A stretch of 64,000 nucleotides of DNA from Sporolactobacillus vineae DSM 21990 = SL153 (GCF_000377985.1 NZ_KB899045.1:246013-310012), one strand, 5' to 3'. Counted from the first letter of the stretch, positions 49,227 through 58,061 are shown. Notes: generated by a model from the letters alone, not told the origin. Made by a program: numbers and translations.

Positions 49227-50516
49227 ATGAGAACACTGGCGGAACTTAAACCGGTCATCCGGGAAAAGCGGGCAGAAGGACGGCTGGAAAACAGAAAAAC
49301 AGCCGCAGCCGACCGCAATGCCGTTCATGCCCGCGAGCAGAACTCTGTCTACGTCTGGCAGCTGCCGATCCGGATCTTTCACTGGGTCAATGCGGCGTCG
49401 ATTATGATCCTGATGGTTACAGGGATTTACATCGGCCATCCGTTCATCACACCGGCCAATAACGGAGAAGCTTATTATGATTTTTTCATGGGCTGGGTGC
49501 GGGACATACACTTCTTCACCGCGTTTATCTTTACAGCGAATCTGATCTTTCGCTTTTACTGGACGTTCAAGGGCAATCATTATGCTAAATCGCAGATTCT
49601 CCAGAAAAGTTTCTGGAGCGGACTGATTGAGACGGTGAAGGGTTATCTGTTTCTCCCAAATCACAAGCCGCATTATATCGGGCACAATCCGCTCGCTCAG
49701 CTGAGCTACTGGATCTTTATCGGGCTGGGCTCGGTGATTATGGTATTTACCGGCTATTACCTGCTTTTTCAGCCGCAGCCGGATTCCATTTTTGGCAAAG
49801 CGTTCGCCTGGGTGACGTTCGTCTTCGGCGGTTCGGACTATACCGTGCGTTCCTGGCATCATCTGGTTGCCTGGGCTTTTATGCTGTTCATCGTGATTCA
49901 CGTCTATATGGCGTTTCGTGAAGACTGGCTGGCAAAGAACGGGACGATGTCGTCGATTTTTACCGGATATAAGTTCGAGCCGGCACATCGTGCGGAGGAA
50001 AAAGCGGCGGTGACGGTGCTGCACAAGCAGACGGCGGCCGTGGACGAAGCGCGGAAGATCACGATTCTCGGTATCGGCAATTCTTTATACAGTGATGAAG
50101 GACTGGGCGTTCAGATCCTTCCCCGGCTGCAGGAAGCGCTCAAGGATATCGGCAATCTTGAATTTGTCGACGGAACGACGGAAGGCATGCAGCTGCTCGG
50201 CCCGGTTGAGGCGACACGGTCACTGATCATCATCGATGCCGTTAATGCCGGAAAGGATCCCGGAACACAGATCAGGCTGGAAAAGGAGGAGATTCCCTCC
50301 TTTAACGGAATCAAAATGTCCGTGCACCAGATCGGCTTTCAGGAAGTGGTATCCGCAGCCCAGCTGCGCGACCGTCTTCCCGAACGGATGGTGATGTTCG
50401 GGATTCAGCCGGCATCGCTCGATCTCGGCACGGAACTGAGCGAAACGGTTCAGTCGGCTGTTCCGGAACTGATCGGCCGGATTCGCCGACAGCTCCGTGA
50501 ATGGCGGGAAGTTTAA
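49227..50516 (+). CDS. Hydrogenase cytochrome b fused to large-subunit maturation protease
   Basis: A single uninterrupted frame of 429 residues joins two proteins that are normally separate. Residues 1-40 are a charged extension. About 41-255 is the HyaC-type di-heme cytochrome b with four membrane helices and candidate heme His at 52 (RIFHWVN), 95 (RDIHFF), in RSWHHLV and in VIHVYMAF; it passes electrons to menaquinone. After a linker, residues 278-429 are a HyaD/HycI-type endopeptidase: GIGNSLYSDEG (Glu291), IIDAV (Asp337) and SVHQIGF (His367) are the three nickel-sensing residues of the family. By topology the C-terminus should be cytoplasmic, which suits a maturation protease. ATG 49227 follows GGGGGGA; GTG 49224 is possible. 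The stop overlaps the next ATG (TAATG). Confidence 0.93.
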   Translation: MRTLAELKPVIREKRAEGRLENRKTAAADRNAVHAREQNSVYVWQLPIRIFHWVNAASIMILMVTGIYIGHPFITPANNGEAYYDFFMGWVRDIHFFTAFIFTANLIFRFYWTFKGNHYAKSQILQKSFWSGLIETVKGYLFLPNHKPHYIGHNPLAQLSYWIFIGLGSVIMVFTGYYLLFQPQPDSIFGKAFAWVTFVFGGSDYTVRSWHHLVAWAFMLFIVIHVYMAFREDWLAKNGTMSSIFTGYKFEPAHRAEEKAAVTVLHKQTAAVDEARKITILGIGNSLYSDEGLGVQILPRLQEALKDIGNLEFVDGTTEGMQLLGPVEATRSLIIIDAVNAGKDPGTQIRLEKEEIPSFNGIKMSVHQIGFQEVVSAAQLRDRLPERMVMFGIQPASLDLGTELSETVQSAVPELIGRIRRQLREWREV

Positions 50517-50944
50517 TGGACCGCCGTTCCTTTTTAAAAGAACTGGTTCAGAGCCTGACGGATACCGGGAAAGAGATTGTCTCCCCATTTATCGAACAGG
50601 ATATGGCTAAAATCGGCAGAGCGGCCGATGTGCTGAACGGGGTCAGCTGGCACCGTCTTGATCCCGTCGGCTCCGGATATTCCGAACAGGTCTGTGACGG
50701 GCGACTGATCTGCCTCTATGGCCATGACGGGAAGCTGACGGTGTGCGGAAAATCCTGTCCCGATTGCCACGAACTTCTGTCCTGGATTGCTTACGCCCGG
50801 CAGCTCCATTGCCCGGCGTGCGGAAAGAACTACACGTTTACCGGGGAGGAACAGCCGCTGAAACTCGAAGGCTATCAGGTGAAACACGAGAAAGGGAGCT
50901 GGTGGGTCGCTCTGCCGGAAGGAGGCGACAGGCCGCATGCATGA
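50516..50944 (+). CDS. Four-cysteine Rieske-like accessory protein of the hydrogenase operon
   Basis: The 142-residue product begins MDRRSFLKEL, like a Tat motif, but the next 25 residues are charged (KEIVSPFIEQD), so there is no signal-peptide core. The C-terminal half (about 60-133) has the general look of a Rieske fold. The metal motifs, however, are C81-PD-C84-H and C99-PA-C102-G, spaced 14 residues, instead of CxH and CxxH. Four cysteines could bind a rubredoxin-type iron, zinc or an unusual cluster. Extra Cys60, 66 and 77 are also present. It is translationally coupled: ATG overlaps the preceding stop, and its end overlaps hypA by 8 bp. A role like the rubredoxin HoxR/HupI of other uptake hydrogenase operons is inference. 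Confidence 0.75.
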   Translation: MDRRSFLKELVQSLTDTGKEIVSPFIEQDMAKIGRAADVLNGVSWHRLDPVGSGYSEQVCDGRLICLYGHDGKLTVCGKSCPDCHELLSWIAYARQLHCPACGKNYTFTGEEQPLKLEGYQVKHEKGSWWVALPEGGDRPHA

Positions 50945-51290
50945 GATGGGTCTGATGGAAGACGCCTTGCAGATGGTTTCCAAGGATGCTGCCGGCCATG
51001 GGATGAAAAGTGTTGAGAAAGTGTCGCTGATTGTCGGTGATCTGAGCAATGTTCTGCCTGATGCGCTGCGATTTGCCTTTGATGCCTTCAGGAAGACCGG
51101 AGAGATTCCGGGGATCGGCGGGCAGGCACGCCTGGAGATCATCCGCGAACCGGGAAAAGCAAGGTGTGCCGTCTGCGGCAAAGAATACGAACCGAATGAG
51201 TATCTGGCCCTCTGCCCTGATTGCGGCATGCCGTTCGGGGTGGTTATTTCCGGAGAAACATTTAGAATTGAGTCATATGAAGGGAGCTGA
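50937..51290 (+). CDS. hypA: HypA, nickel insertion protein
   Basis: HypA delivers Ni to the hydrogenase large subunit together with HypB. The 117-residue product starts MHEMGL, with the nickel-binding His2 and Glu3. A zinc site CAVC ... CPDC lies near 77-96. The start is fixed by the His2 requirement and by GGAGG upstream. It overlaps the previous gene by 8 bp. Confidence 0.95.
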   Translation: MHEMGLMEDALQMVSKDAAGHGMKSVEKVSLIVGDLSNVLPDALRFAFDAFRKTGEIPGIGGQARLEIIREPGKARCAVCGKEYEPNEYLALCPDCGMPFGVVISGETFRIESYEGS

Positions 51291-51294
51291 GATC

Positions 51295-51954
51295 ATGAAA
51301 GTGACACTGGAAAAGGATGTCATGGAGAATAACGACCGTGCCGCTGAATTCAATCGAAAGCTTTTTCAGAAGACCGGAACACTGGTAATCAATATCATGA
51401 GTTCACCGGGTGCCGGCAAAACGACGATTCTTGAGAAAACGGTCAGAGCTCTGTCCGGTCAGTACCGGATTTCTGTGATTGAAGGCGATATTGCCACCGA
51501 ACGCGACGCCGACCGGATCCGTTCAGCGGGTACGCGTGCCGTGCAGATTGCGACAGAGGGAGAATGCCACCTGGATCCGCGGATGATCGCCAAGGTACTT
51601 CCGGAGATCGATCTCGATGAAACGGATATTCTTTTTATTGAGAATGTCGGCAATCTCGTCTGTCCGTCTGAATTCGATCTCGGTCAGACACATAAGGTGG
51701 TTGTGCTCAGCACGCCGGAGGGTAACGATAAGATTCCCAAATATCCATTAATGTTTCATGTCACGGAACTGGCACTGATCAATAAAACCGACCTGATCCC
51801 TTATGTCCCGTTCGATCTCGATCAGGCGCGCAAAGATCTTCAGGCGATTAATCCGGAATCCCGGCTGATGCCGGTTTCCGCCCGGAGCGGCCAGGGCTTC
51901 GATGACTGGCTGAACTGGATTAAAGAGGCGCGGCAGGCGTGCCTGAAGCCGTAA
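51295..51954 (+). CDS. hypB: HypB, GTPase of nickel insertion
   Basis: HypB hydrolyses GTP to drive nickel transfer with HypA. ATG 51295 (AGGGAG upstream) gives 219 residues. The G1 loop is SPGAGKTT (about 37-44), the metal motif GECHLDPRM, and NKTDL is the guanine-specificity motif. The N-terminal high-affinity CxxCGC nickel site and His-rich stretch of some HypB are absent, so this is the short form. The stop lies 16 bp inside hypF. Confidence 0.95.
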   Translation: MKVTLEKDVMENNDRAAEFNRKLFQKTGTLVINIMSSPGAGKTTILEKTVRALSGQYRISVIEGDIATERDADRIRSAGTRAVQIATEGECHLDPRMIAKVLPEIDLDETDILFIENVGNLVCPSEFDLGQTHKVVVLSTPEGNDKIPKYPLMFHVTELALINKTDLIPYVPFDLDQARKDLQAINPESRLMPVSARSGQGFDDWLNWIKEARQACLKP

Positions 51955-54224
51955 AAATCATCGTCCGCGGCCGGGTTCAGGGGGTCGGTTTCCGTCCGTT
52001 CGTTTACCGGATTGCTGCTGAAGAAAAGCTGTCTGGCACGGTTCAGAACAATATGGACGGCGTGCGGATCATCTGGGAGGGAAGCCGTGACCGGATCGAC
52101 CGGGCAAGGCTCCGGCTGATGAACGAACGGCCGCGCCTGTCCCGTATCGACCGGGTGATTGCGGAGGCTATTCCGCCGGAAGGCTACACGACTTTCCGGA
52201 TTATCGAAAGTGACCGGTCGGGAAAATCGGAACTGGTGATTCCTGTCGATTCAGCAGTGTGTGACGATTGTCTGCGGGAAATGCGTGATCCGAAAAATTT
52301 CCGCTACCGGTATCCGTTCATCAACTGCACCCAGTGCGGTCCGCGCTATACGATCATTGAAGGATTGCCCTATGACCGGGCTTATACGTCGATGATAGCT
52401 TTTGAGATGTGTGCGGACTGCCGGCAGGAATATGAGGATCCGCTGAACCGGCGCCACCATGCGCAGCCGATTGCCTGCAGCACCTGCGGACCGGAACTCT
52501 CACTTATTGCTCCGGACGGGACCGCACTGGGGAACGGGGAAAAAGCACTTGGCCGGGCTGTTGATACGCTGGAGCAGGGCGGGATTGTCGCCATCAAAGG
52601 GATCGGCGGGTTCCATCTGGCCTGCAATGCAGCGGATCAGGAAGCCGTAGCCCGTCTGAGGCAGCGAAAGGGGCGGCCGGATAAACCGCTCGCGATCATG
52701 GCCGCTTCGGTGGAACAGGCAAAGCGGATTGCCGAAGTGTCTCCAGAAGAGGAACGCGTGCTCCGTTCACCGGAAGCACCGATTGTCCTGCTGCGCCAGC
52801 GGCAGGTGTTTCCTCAGAGTATAGCACGGGCGGTGGCACCGGGCGTCGGGACAGTCGGGATTATGCTCCCCTATGCGCCGCTGCATCATTTACTGTTCGA
52901 CGACGGCACGTATCAGTTTCTGGTGATGACCAGTGCGAATCCGTCCGGCCTGCCGATTCTCTATCAGAACGAACGGGCCGTCCAGTATTTATCGGGGATC
53001 TCGGACTGCATTCTGAGCCATAACCGGCCGATTCTGCATGCAATTGATGATTCCGTCGTCCGTGTCGGTCAGGATTTGCCTTTTTTTCTCAGGCGGTCAC
53101 GCGGTTATGTACCGGATCCGATGGCAACCCAAATGAGCGTAGACGGCATTGCGGCGCTGGGCAGCCAGATGAAGAACACGTTCGCGCTCGGCCGCGGCCG
53201 CCAGATTTTTATCAGCCCGCATCTTGGCGATCTGTCGTCGGTGGAAGGCATGGATCACTATGAAGAAACATTTGCCCACCTGACACGGTGGATGGGAATC
53301 ACGCCGAAATTGCTGGCCGTCGACAGGCACCCGCTTTTCAGCACGCGGGAGTTTGCGGAAAAGATGGGCGTACCGACGCTCGCCGTGCAGCATCATCACG
53401 CCCATCTTGTCTCCTGCATGGAAGACAACAGACTTAGTGGCGAGTGCCTCGGCCTGATTCTGGACGGAACGGGATACGGTGATGACGGAGCGACCTGGGG
53501 GTTCGAGCTGCTGCACGGCGGCGCAGCGTCTTGCCGGCGTCTGGCCCATCTCCGCTATTCACCGCTGCCCGGCGGGGATAAAGCGGTGACCGAGCCATGG
53601 CGCAATGCGGCAGCGATGCTGATCTGTCTGCTTGGTGAAGAAGGCGGCCGGCTGAGTAAAATGTTGTTTCCGGATCAGTCGGCGGCAATCACCATTATCG
53701 GCCGGATGATCCGCCGGAAGGTAAACAGTCCGCTGGCCGGAACCTGCGGACGGCTGTTCGACGCGGTCAGTGCGATGCTCGGATTGTGCCGCGTGTCAAC
53801 CTATGATGGAGAAGCGGCGGTGCTGCTTTCTGAAACAGCCGGGGATCCGCCGGAACCTGCCGAACCGTATCCCTATCGAATCAGCGGCAGCACTGTTCAA
53901 GAGCTCGATTTTACTCAGACTTTGCGGAAGATCGCCAATGATCATTTAAACGGCGTGCCGGTGGCGGTCATCAGCCGGCGTTTCCATGAAACGGTCGTTT
54001 CGGCTGCCTGCCGCGTGACCCGGCGGATTTCCTCGGAACATCCGGAATATGGAAAACGGATTGTGCTGTCCGGAGGGAGTTTCAATAATCCTTATCTGTC
54101 GCGGCGGATTGCCGGGGAGTTAAGGGCATCCGGATTCACCGTTTTCACCCACCACCGGGTTCCGTGCGGTGACGGAGGACTGTGTCTCGGACAGCTGGCG
54201 GCAGCGGCAGCCAGGCAAGACTGA
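51939..54224 (+). CDS. hypF: HypF, carbamoyltransferase for cyanide ligand synthesis
   Basis: HypF makes a carbamoyl adenylate from carbamoyl phosphate and transfers the group to the C-terminal Cys of HypE. The 761 residues contain an acylphosphatase domain (about 5-90, VRGRVQGVGFRPFVYR), two zinc fingers (CDDCLREM ... CTQCGPRY; CADCRQEY ... CSTCGPEL), a YrdC/Sua5 domain (about 205-385, GGIVAIKGIGGFHLAC) and a Kae1-like domain (about 405-755, VQHHHAHLVSCMEDN, LDGTGYGDDG). GTG 51939 is the likely start, overlapping hypB. Confidence 0.96.
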   Translation: MPEAVKIIVRGRVQGVGFRPFVYRIAAEEKLSGTVQNNMDGVRIIWEGSRDRIDRARLRLMNERPRLSRIDRVIAEAIPPEGYTTFRIIESDRSGKSELVIPVDSAVCDDCLREMRDPKNFRYRYPFINCTQCGPRYTIIEGLPYDRAYTSMIAFEMCADCRQEYEDPLNRRHHAQPIACSTCGPELSLIAPDGTALGNGEKALGRAVDTLEQGGIVAIKGIGGFHLACNAADQEAVARLRQRKGRPDKPLAIMAASVEQAKRIAEVSPEEERVLRSPEAPIVLLRQRQVFPQSIARAVAPGVGTVGIMLPYAPLHHLLFDDGTYQFLVMTSANPSGLPILYQNERAVQYLSGISDCILSHNRPILHAIDDSVVRVGQDLPFFLRRSRGYVPDPMATQMSVDGIAALGSQMKNTFALGRGRQIFISPHLGDLSSVEGMDHYEETFAHLTRWMGITPKLLAVDRHPLFSTREFAEKMGVPTLAVQHHHAHLVSCMEDNRLSGECLGLILDGTGYGDDGATWGFELLHGGAASCRRLAHLRYSPLPGGDKAVTEPWRNAAAMLICLLGEEGGRLSKMLFPDQSAAITIIGRMIRRKVNSPLAGTCGRLFDAVSAMLGLCRVSTYDGEAAVLLSETAGDPPEPAEPYPYRISGSTVQELDFTQTLRKIANDHLNGVPVAVISRRFHETVVSAACRVTRRISSEHPEYGKRIVLSGGSFNNPYLSRRIAGELRASGFTVFTHHRVPCGDGGLCLGQLAAAAARQD

Positions 54225-54291
54225 AATAGAACGAAAATGGTTTTGAGAACGTGCTCTATTAATAAAAAGATAATCTGGGAGGATGAGCAGC

Positions 54292-54516
54292 ATGTGCGTC
54301 GGTGTACCGGCTAAAGTCATTGAAAAAAAAGAATATACCGCACTGGTTGATGTGATGGGGACACGGATGGAAGTCGGTATCTTGTTTGTGCCCGAAGTTG
54401 AAGTCGGTGAGTACGTCATTGTCCATGCCGGACAGGGCATGTCGGTCATCGACCGGGACTCTGCGCATCAGAGTATCGGGGAATGGGAGAAACTGGCCCG
54501 TGAAGACGCTATTTGA
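54292..54516 (+). CDS. hypC: HypC, Fe(CN)2CO cofactor chaperone
   Basis: HypC carries the Fe(CN)2CO group with HypD and docks to the large subunit. The start is set at ATG 54292 so that the invariant Cys2 (MCVGVPAKV) is N-terminal; an ATG at 54283 lies too close to the GGGAGG site. The 74-residue product is of normal length. The end overlaps hypD by 17 bp. Confidence 0.95.
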   Translation: MCVGVPAKVIEKKEYTALVDVMGTRMEVGILFVPEVEVGEYVIVHAGQGMSVIDRDSAHQSIGEWEKLAREDAI

Positions 54517-55609
54517 ACCGAAAGATCCGGCTGTGGCGAAAGAACTGGCCCGGAAAGTGATCGGGCTGGCAGACCGCTGCCGTGAGAAAACGGGTACGGT
54601 TCCGGCATTTATGGAAGTCTGCGGCTCACATACGATGGCTCTGGCGAAAACAGGAGTGAAACTGATTTTGCAGGGCCACGTCAATCTGATCTCAGGACCG
54701 GGCTGCCCGGTCTGCGTTACGGATCAGAAACAGATTGATGCGATGATCGAAGTGGCTGAATCAGATGACCGGATTGTCTGCACGTTCGGGGATATGATGC
54801 GTGTGCCGGGATCGAAGCGCACACTGATGAGTGCCAAAACAGAGGGCCGGGATGTCCGGATTGTCTACTCACCGATCGATGCCGTGAAGATCGCCGAAGA
54901 AAACCCGGACCGGGAAGTTGTCTTCCTCGGTGTCGGCTTTGAGACAACAGTTCCGGTGCTTGCGGCAGCGATTCAACTGGCCGCGCAGAAACAGCTTAAA
55001 AATTTTTCGATGTGGGCGACAACGAAACTGGTGCGCCCCGTACTCCGGACACTGTTGACGGTGAAAAAAGTAAAGATCAACGGCTTCCTGCTCCCGGGCC
55101 ATGTCTCGATTGTGCTCGGCGGCAATGCCTATCAGTTCCTTGTCGATGATTTCAGGATGCCCGGCGTTATCAGCGGTTTTGAACCGGTGGAGATGCTGAG
55201 CGCCATCTACAAACTGCTGAAGATGGTGTACGAGGACAAACCGGAAATTATGAACAACTATAAAAGTGTGGTCCGTTCCAAGGGCAATCCGGTGGCGCAG
55301 AAGCTGATGAATGAATTTTTCCAGCCATGCGACGAAGCCTGGCGCGGAATCGGTGTGATTCCGCAGAGCGGCCTGAGGATCCGGGACAAATATGCCGCAT
55401 TTGATGCCCGGAAGAAGTTCAGCATTGAAGTCGGCGAACCGAAGAAGACACTGTGCCGCTGCGGCGACATGATCTGCGGCCTGGCTTCTCCGGAACAGTG
55501 CCTGCTGTTTGGTAAAGCGTGCACACCGCTCCATCCGGTCGGGCCGTGCATGGTTTCAACAGAAGGCAGCTGTGCTGCACACTATGCTTATATGAGGAAG
55601 GAAGGATAA
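54500..55609 (+). CDS. hypD: HypD, iron-sulfur scaffold for Fe(CN)2CO assembly
   Basis: HypD is the scaffold on which the cyanide and CO ligands are added to iron. GTG 54500, overlapping hypC, gives 369 residues. Conserved stretches are MEVCGSHTMALAKTG, SGPGCPVCVT, GFETTVPVL and PGHVSIVLG. The C-terminal cysteine set for the [4Fe-4S] cluster is CRCGDMICG, CLLFGKAC and GPCMVSTEGSC. The upstream frame from 54386 only antisense-shadows hypC in another frame. Confidence 0.96.
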   Translation: MKTLFEPKDPAVAKELARKVIGLADRCREKTGTVPAFMEVCGSHTMALAKTGVKLILQGHVNLISGPGCPVCVTDQKQIDAMIEVAESDDRIVCTFGDMMRVPGSKRTLMSAKTEGRDVRIVYSPIDAVKIAEENPDREVVFLGVGFETTVPVLAAAIQLAAQKQLKNFSMWATTKLVRPVLRTLLTVKKVKINGFLLPGHVSIVLGGNAYQFLVDDFRMPGVISGFEPVEMLSAIYKLLKMVYEDKPEIMNNYKSVVRSKGNPVAQKLMNEFFQPCDEAWRGIGVIPQSGLRIRDKYAAFDARKKFSIEVGEPKKTLCRCGDMICGLASPEQCLLFGKACTPLHPVGPCMVSTEGSCAAHYAYMRKEG

Positions 55610-55614
55610 CCAAT

Positions 55615-56619
55615 ATGGACCGGAAGATTACCCTTGCTTATGGGGATGGCGGGGAACTGGCGCATAAACTGATTCAGCAGATTTTTGTCTCCGCGTTCGG
55701 CAATCGTGATGCATCACGGTTCGATGCTTCATTCCTTTCACTGAAAAGCGGTGAAATTGCCGTAACAACCGACAGCTTTGTGGTCAAGCCGCTCTTTTTT
55801 CCCGGCGGCGACATCGGGAAAATTGCTGTCTCCGGAACGGTCAATGATCTGGCGGTTGCCGGAGCCGTGCCGCTCTGTCTGACCGCAGGGTTCATTATTG
55901 AAGAAGGTTTTCCGCTTGCCGATCTGCGGAAAATCGTGCGCTCGCTGGCTGATGAGGCAGCCGGTGCCGGTGTCGAAGTAGTTGCCGGCGATACGAAGGT
56001 TGTCGAAAAAGGCGGTGCCGACGGCGTTTATATCAATACGACCGGTGTCGGCCTGAAACGAAGTGAAGGGGCCATCGATCCATCCCGAATCGCGCCCGGC
56101 GACGATATTCTGATTAGCGGACCGATCGGGGACCATGGTATTGCCATCCTTGCCGCCCGCGGAGAACTTGGCCTGATGACCGAACTTCAGAGCGATTGCG
56201 CGCCACTGAATAAAATGATCGATGCCGTGATTGAAGCCGGCTGCGATGTCAAAATGATGCGCGATCCGACGCGTGGCGGTATCGCAACAACACTGGTTGA
56301 GATTGCCGAAGACTTTCATGCAACATTTGAACTGAGCGAGTCCAGACTGCCGGTTCGTGATGCTGTCCGGGGCGCCTGCGATATTCTCGGCTTTGACCCG
56401 ATGTATCTGGCCAATGAAGGCAAAGTGGTTATGGTTGTCGCTCATGAAGATACACAAAAAGCGCTCAACGCCATGCGCACGTTCAGCGAAGGCGAAAGTG
56501 CAGCGGTGATCGGACAGGTTACCGGAAAGGGTATCGGCCAGCTGCTCCTGGAAACGCCGCTTGGCAGTAAGCGGCGGCTGCATCGTTTATCCGGAATGAT
56601 GCTGCCGCGCATTTGCTGA
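55615..56619 (+). CDS. hypE: HypE, thiocarbamate dehydratase
   Basis: HypE accepts the carbamoyl group from HypF on its C-terminal Cys and dehydrates it with ATP to a thiocyanate, the source of CN. ATG 55615 gives 334 residues. The AIR-synthase-like ATP-binding fold shows YGDGGELAHKLI, DSFVVKPLFFPGGDIGK and RDPTRGGIATTL. The C-terminus is PRIC, with the essential terminal Cys. Confidence 0.97.
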   Translation: MDRKITLAYGDGGELAHKLIQQIFVSAFGNRDASRFDASFLSLKSGEIAVTTDSFVVKPLFFPGGDIGKIAVSGTVNDLAVAGAVPLCLTAGFIIEEGFPLADLRKIVRSLADEAAGAGVEVVAGDTKVVEKGGADGVYINTTGVGLKRSEGAIDPSRIAPGDDILISGPIGDHGIAILAARGELGLMTELQSDCAPLNKMIDAVIEAGCDVKMMRDPTRGGIATTLVEIAEDFHATFELSESRLPVRDAVRGACDILGFDPMYLANEGKVVMVVAHEDTQKALNAMRTFSEGESAAVIGQVTGKGIGQLLLETPLGSKRRLHRLSGMMLPRIC

Positions 56620-56658
56620 GCGTCGACTGTAGTGAAAAAATAAATGAGGTGGATGAAA

Positions 56659-56886
56659 ATGGGACTTGGAAATATCGGTTTTCCCGGCTTAATCATGATT
56701 CTGGTCATCGCTCTGATCATTTTCGGGCCTTCAAAACTGCCGGAAATCGGCAAAGCGTTCGGTAAAACCCTCAGAGAATTCAAAAAAGGGACGCAGGAAC
56801 TCACTTCCGACGAACACGATGAAAAACCTGAGAAAAAGGCAACGGTAGCTGAAAGTCATTCAGAACAGGCAGAGAAGAAGAACTGA
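56659..56886 (+). CDS. tatA: TatA/E-type twin-arginine translocase subunit
   Basis: TatA multimers form the passage for folded proteins. ATG 56659 (GAGGTGG upstream) gives 75 residues: one N-terminal membrane helix (about 8-22), [20 protein letters not shown] as the hinge and amphipathic helix (about 23-42), and a charged Lys/Glu-rich tail. It is located in the hydrogenase operon with tatC, so it probably exports HyaA-HyaB. Confidence 0.95.
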   Translation: MGLGNIGFPGLIMILVIALIIFGPSKLPEIGKAFGKTLREFKKGTQELTSDEHDEKPEKKATVAESHSEQAEKKN

Positions 56887-56901
56887 AAGAGGGTAAGGTG
56901 T

Positions 56902-57666
56902 ATGAAAAAGGGAAACCGGGATATGACTCTGATCGAACATCTGAGTGAACTGCGCAAGCATTTCATCGTGATTCTGGTTGCGTTTATTGTCAGTTTCGGG
57001 GTTTCCCTGTTCTATATACGCCGGCTGTACTACTGGCTGATTCACGATCTGGGGGTGAACGGCAAGCTGACGGTGCTTGGTCCGACGGATATCATTCGCG
57101 TCTACTTCATGCTCGGCGGCGTCGTTGCGCTGGCGATCACGATCCCGGTGGCCGCGTGGCAGCTCTGGCTGTTTGTCGCCCCGGCACTCACCGAGAAGGA
57201 GCGAAAGATTGCCGCTTCCTATATCCCGGCCATCTTTCTTCTGTTTCTCTGCGGGCTTGTCTTCGGCTATTTTGTTGTTTTTCCAAATATCCTCCGTTTC
57301 CTGATGTCGATTAACGGCGGCATGTTCACCGTCATGTTTACGACTGAAAAGTTTTTTGAATTTCTGATCAATATTGTGCTGCCGTTCGGCATTCTGTTTG
57401 AACTGCCGGTTGTGGTGGTCTTTCTGACGAACCTGGGTCTGCTGAGGCCGCAGCTGATGAAGAAAATGAGAAAAGTGGCTTATTTATCGCTTGTCGTTCT
57501 GGCGACGATGATCTCACCGCCTGATTTTGTATCTCACTCGCTGGTGGCCGTCCCGCTGCTGCTGCTATATGAAATCTGTGTCACCGTATCCGGTGTGGCT
57601 TACCGGAGAAGAATGAAACGTCTGTCCGTGGCGAAAAGAGAACTCTCTGCTTCGGAGGGGACCTAA
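56902..57666 (+). CDS. tatC: TatC, twin-arginine translocase receptor
   Basis: TatC recognises the RR motif of Tat substrates. The 254-residue product has six predicted membrane helices and the conserved cytoplasmic start MTLIEHLSELRKHF. Further family features are FVAPALTEKERK and MISPPDFVSH. It is 15 bp after tatA and is the last gene of the operon; no clear terminator follows it within the 100 bp before secG. Confidence 0.97.
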   Translation: MKKGNRDMTLIEHLSELRKHFIVILVAFIVSFGVSLFYIRRLYYWLIHDLGVNGKLTVLGPTDIIRVYFMLGGVVALAITIPVAAWQLWLFVAPALTEKERKIAASYIPAIFLLFLCGLVFGYFVVFPNILRFLMSINGGMFTVMFTTEKFFEFLINIVLPFGILFELPVVVVFLTNLGLLRPQLMKKMRKVAYLSLVVLATMISPPDFVSHSLVAVPLLLLYEICVTVSGVAYRRRMKRLSVAKRELSASEGT

Positions 57667-57770
57667 TATAGAATAGGTAAGAATTTTGCCGGATCGGTTG
57701 CGGCTGAAAATACCATATGTTACATTTAACTTGAGTGAATGATGATCGATGAAGATTGGAGCGTCCATAA

Positions 57771-58004
57771 ATGCATACATTGCTTTTAATTCTGATGATT
57801 ATTTCAGCCGTGATCATGGTTATTCTGATCCTGATGCAGCGGAGCCGCGGCGACGGACTTTCCGAAGCGATTACCGGCGGTGCGGAACAGCTTTTCAGCA
57901 AACAGAAGGCAAGAGGTATTGAAGTCGGGCTGAACCGGCTGACCATTTTTTTTGCTGTTGTCTTTTTTGCCTCCGCGTTTCTGCTCGGTTATTATTTTAA
58001 ATAA
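57771..58004 (+). CDS. secG: SecG, preprotein translocase subunit
   Basis: SecG is the small third component of the SecYEG channel. The 77-residue product has two membrane helices (about 2-20 and 55-75) joined by the conserved loop MQRSRGDGLSEAITGGAEQL. GGAG ribosome-binding site. A weak promoter (TTGCGG, 17 bp, TACATT) lies upstream. Beside est and rnr as in B. subtilis. Confidence 0.93.
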   Translation: MHTLLLILMIISAVIMVILILMQRSRGDGLSEAITGGAEQLFSKQKARGIEVGLNRLTIFFAVVFFASAFLLGYYFK

Positions 58005-58023
58005 CTGAATACCCCCAATGATG

Positions 58024-58061
58024 CCGGAAGGACGGCCGGACAGGCTGCCGCTCCGGTTTTT
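58024..58061 (+). terminator. Possible terminator of secG
   Basis: CCGGA and TCCGG bracket an internally structured GC-rich segment, followed by TTTTT. Confidence 0.5.
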
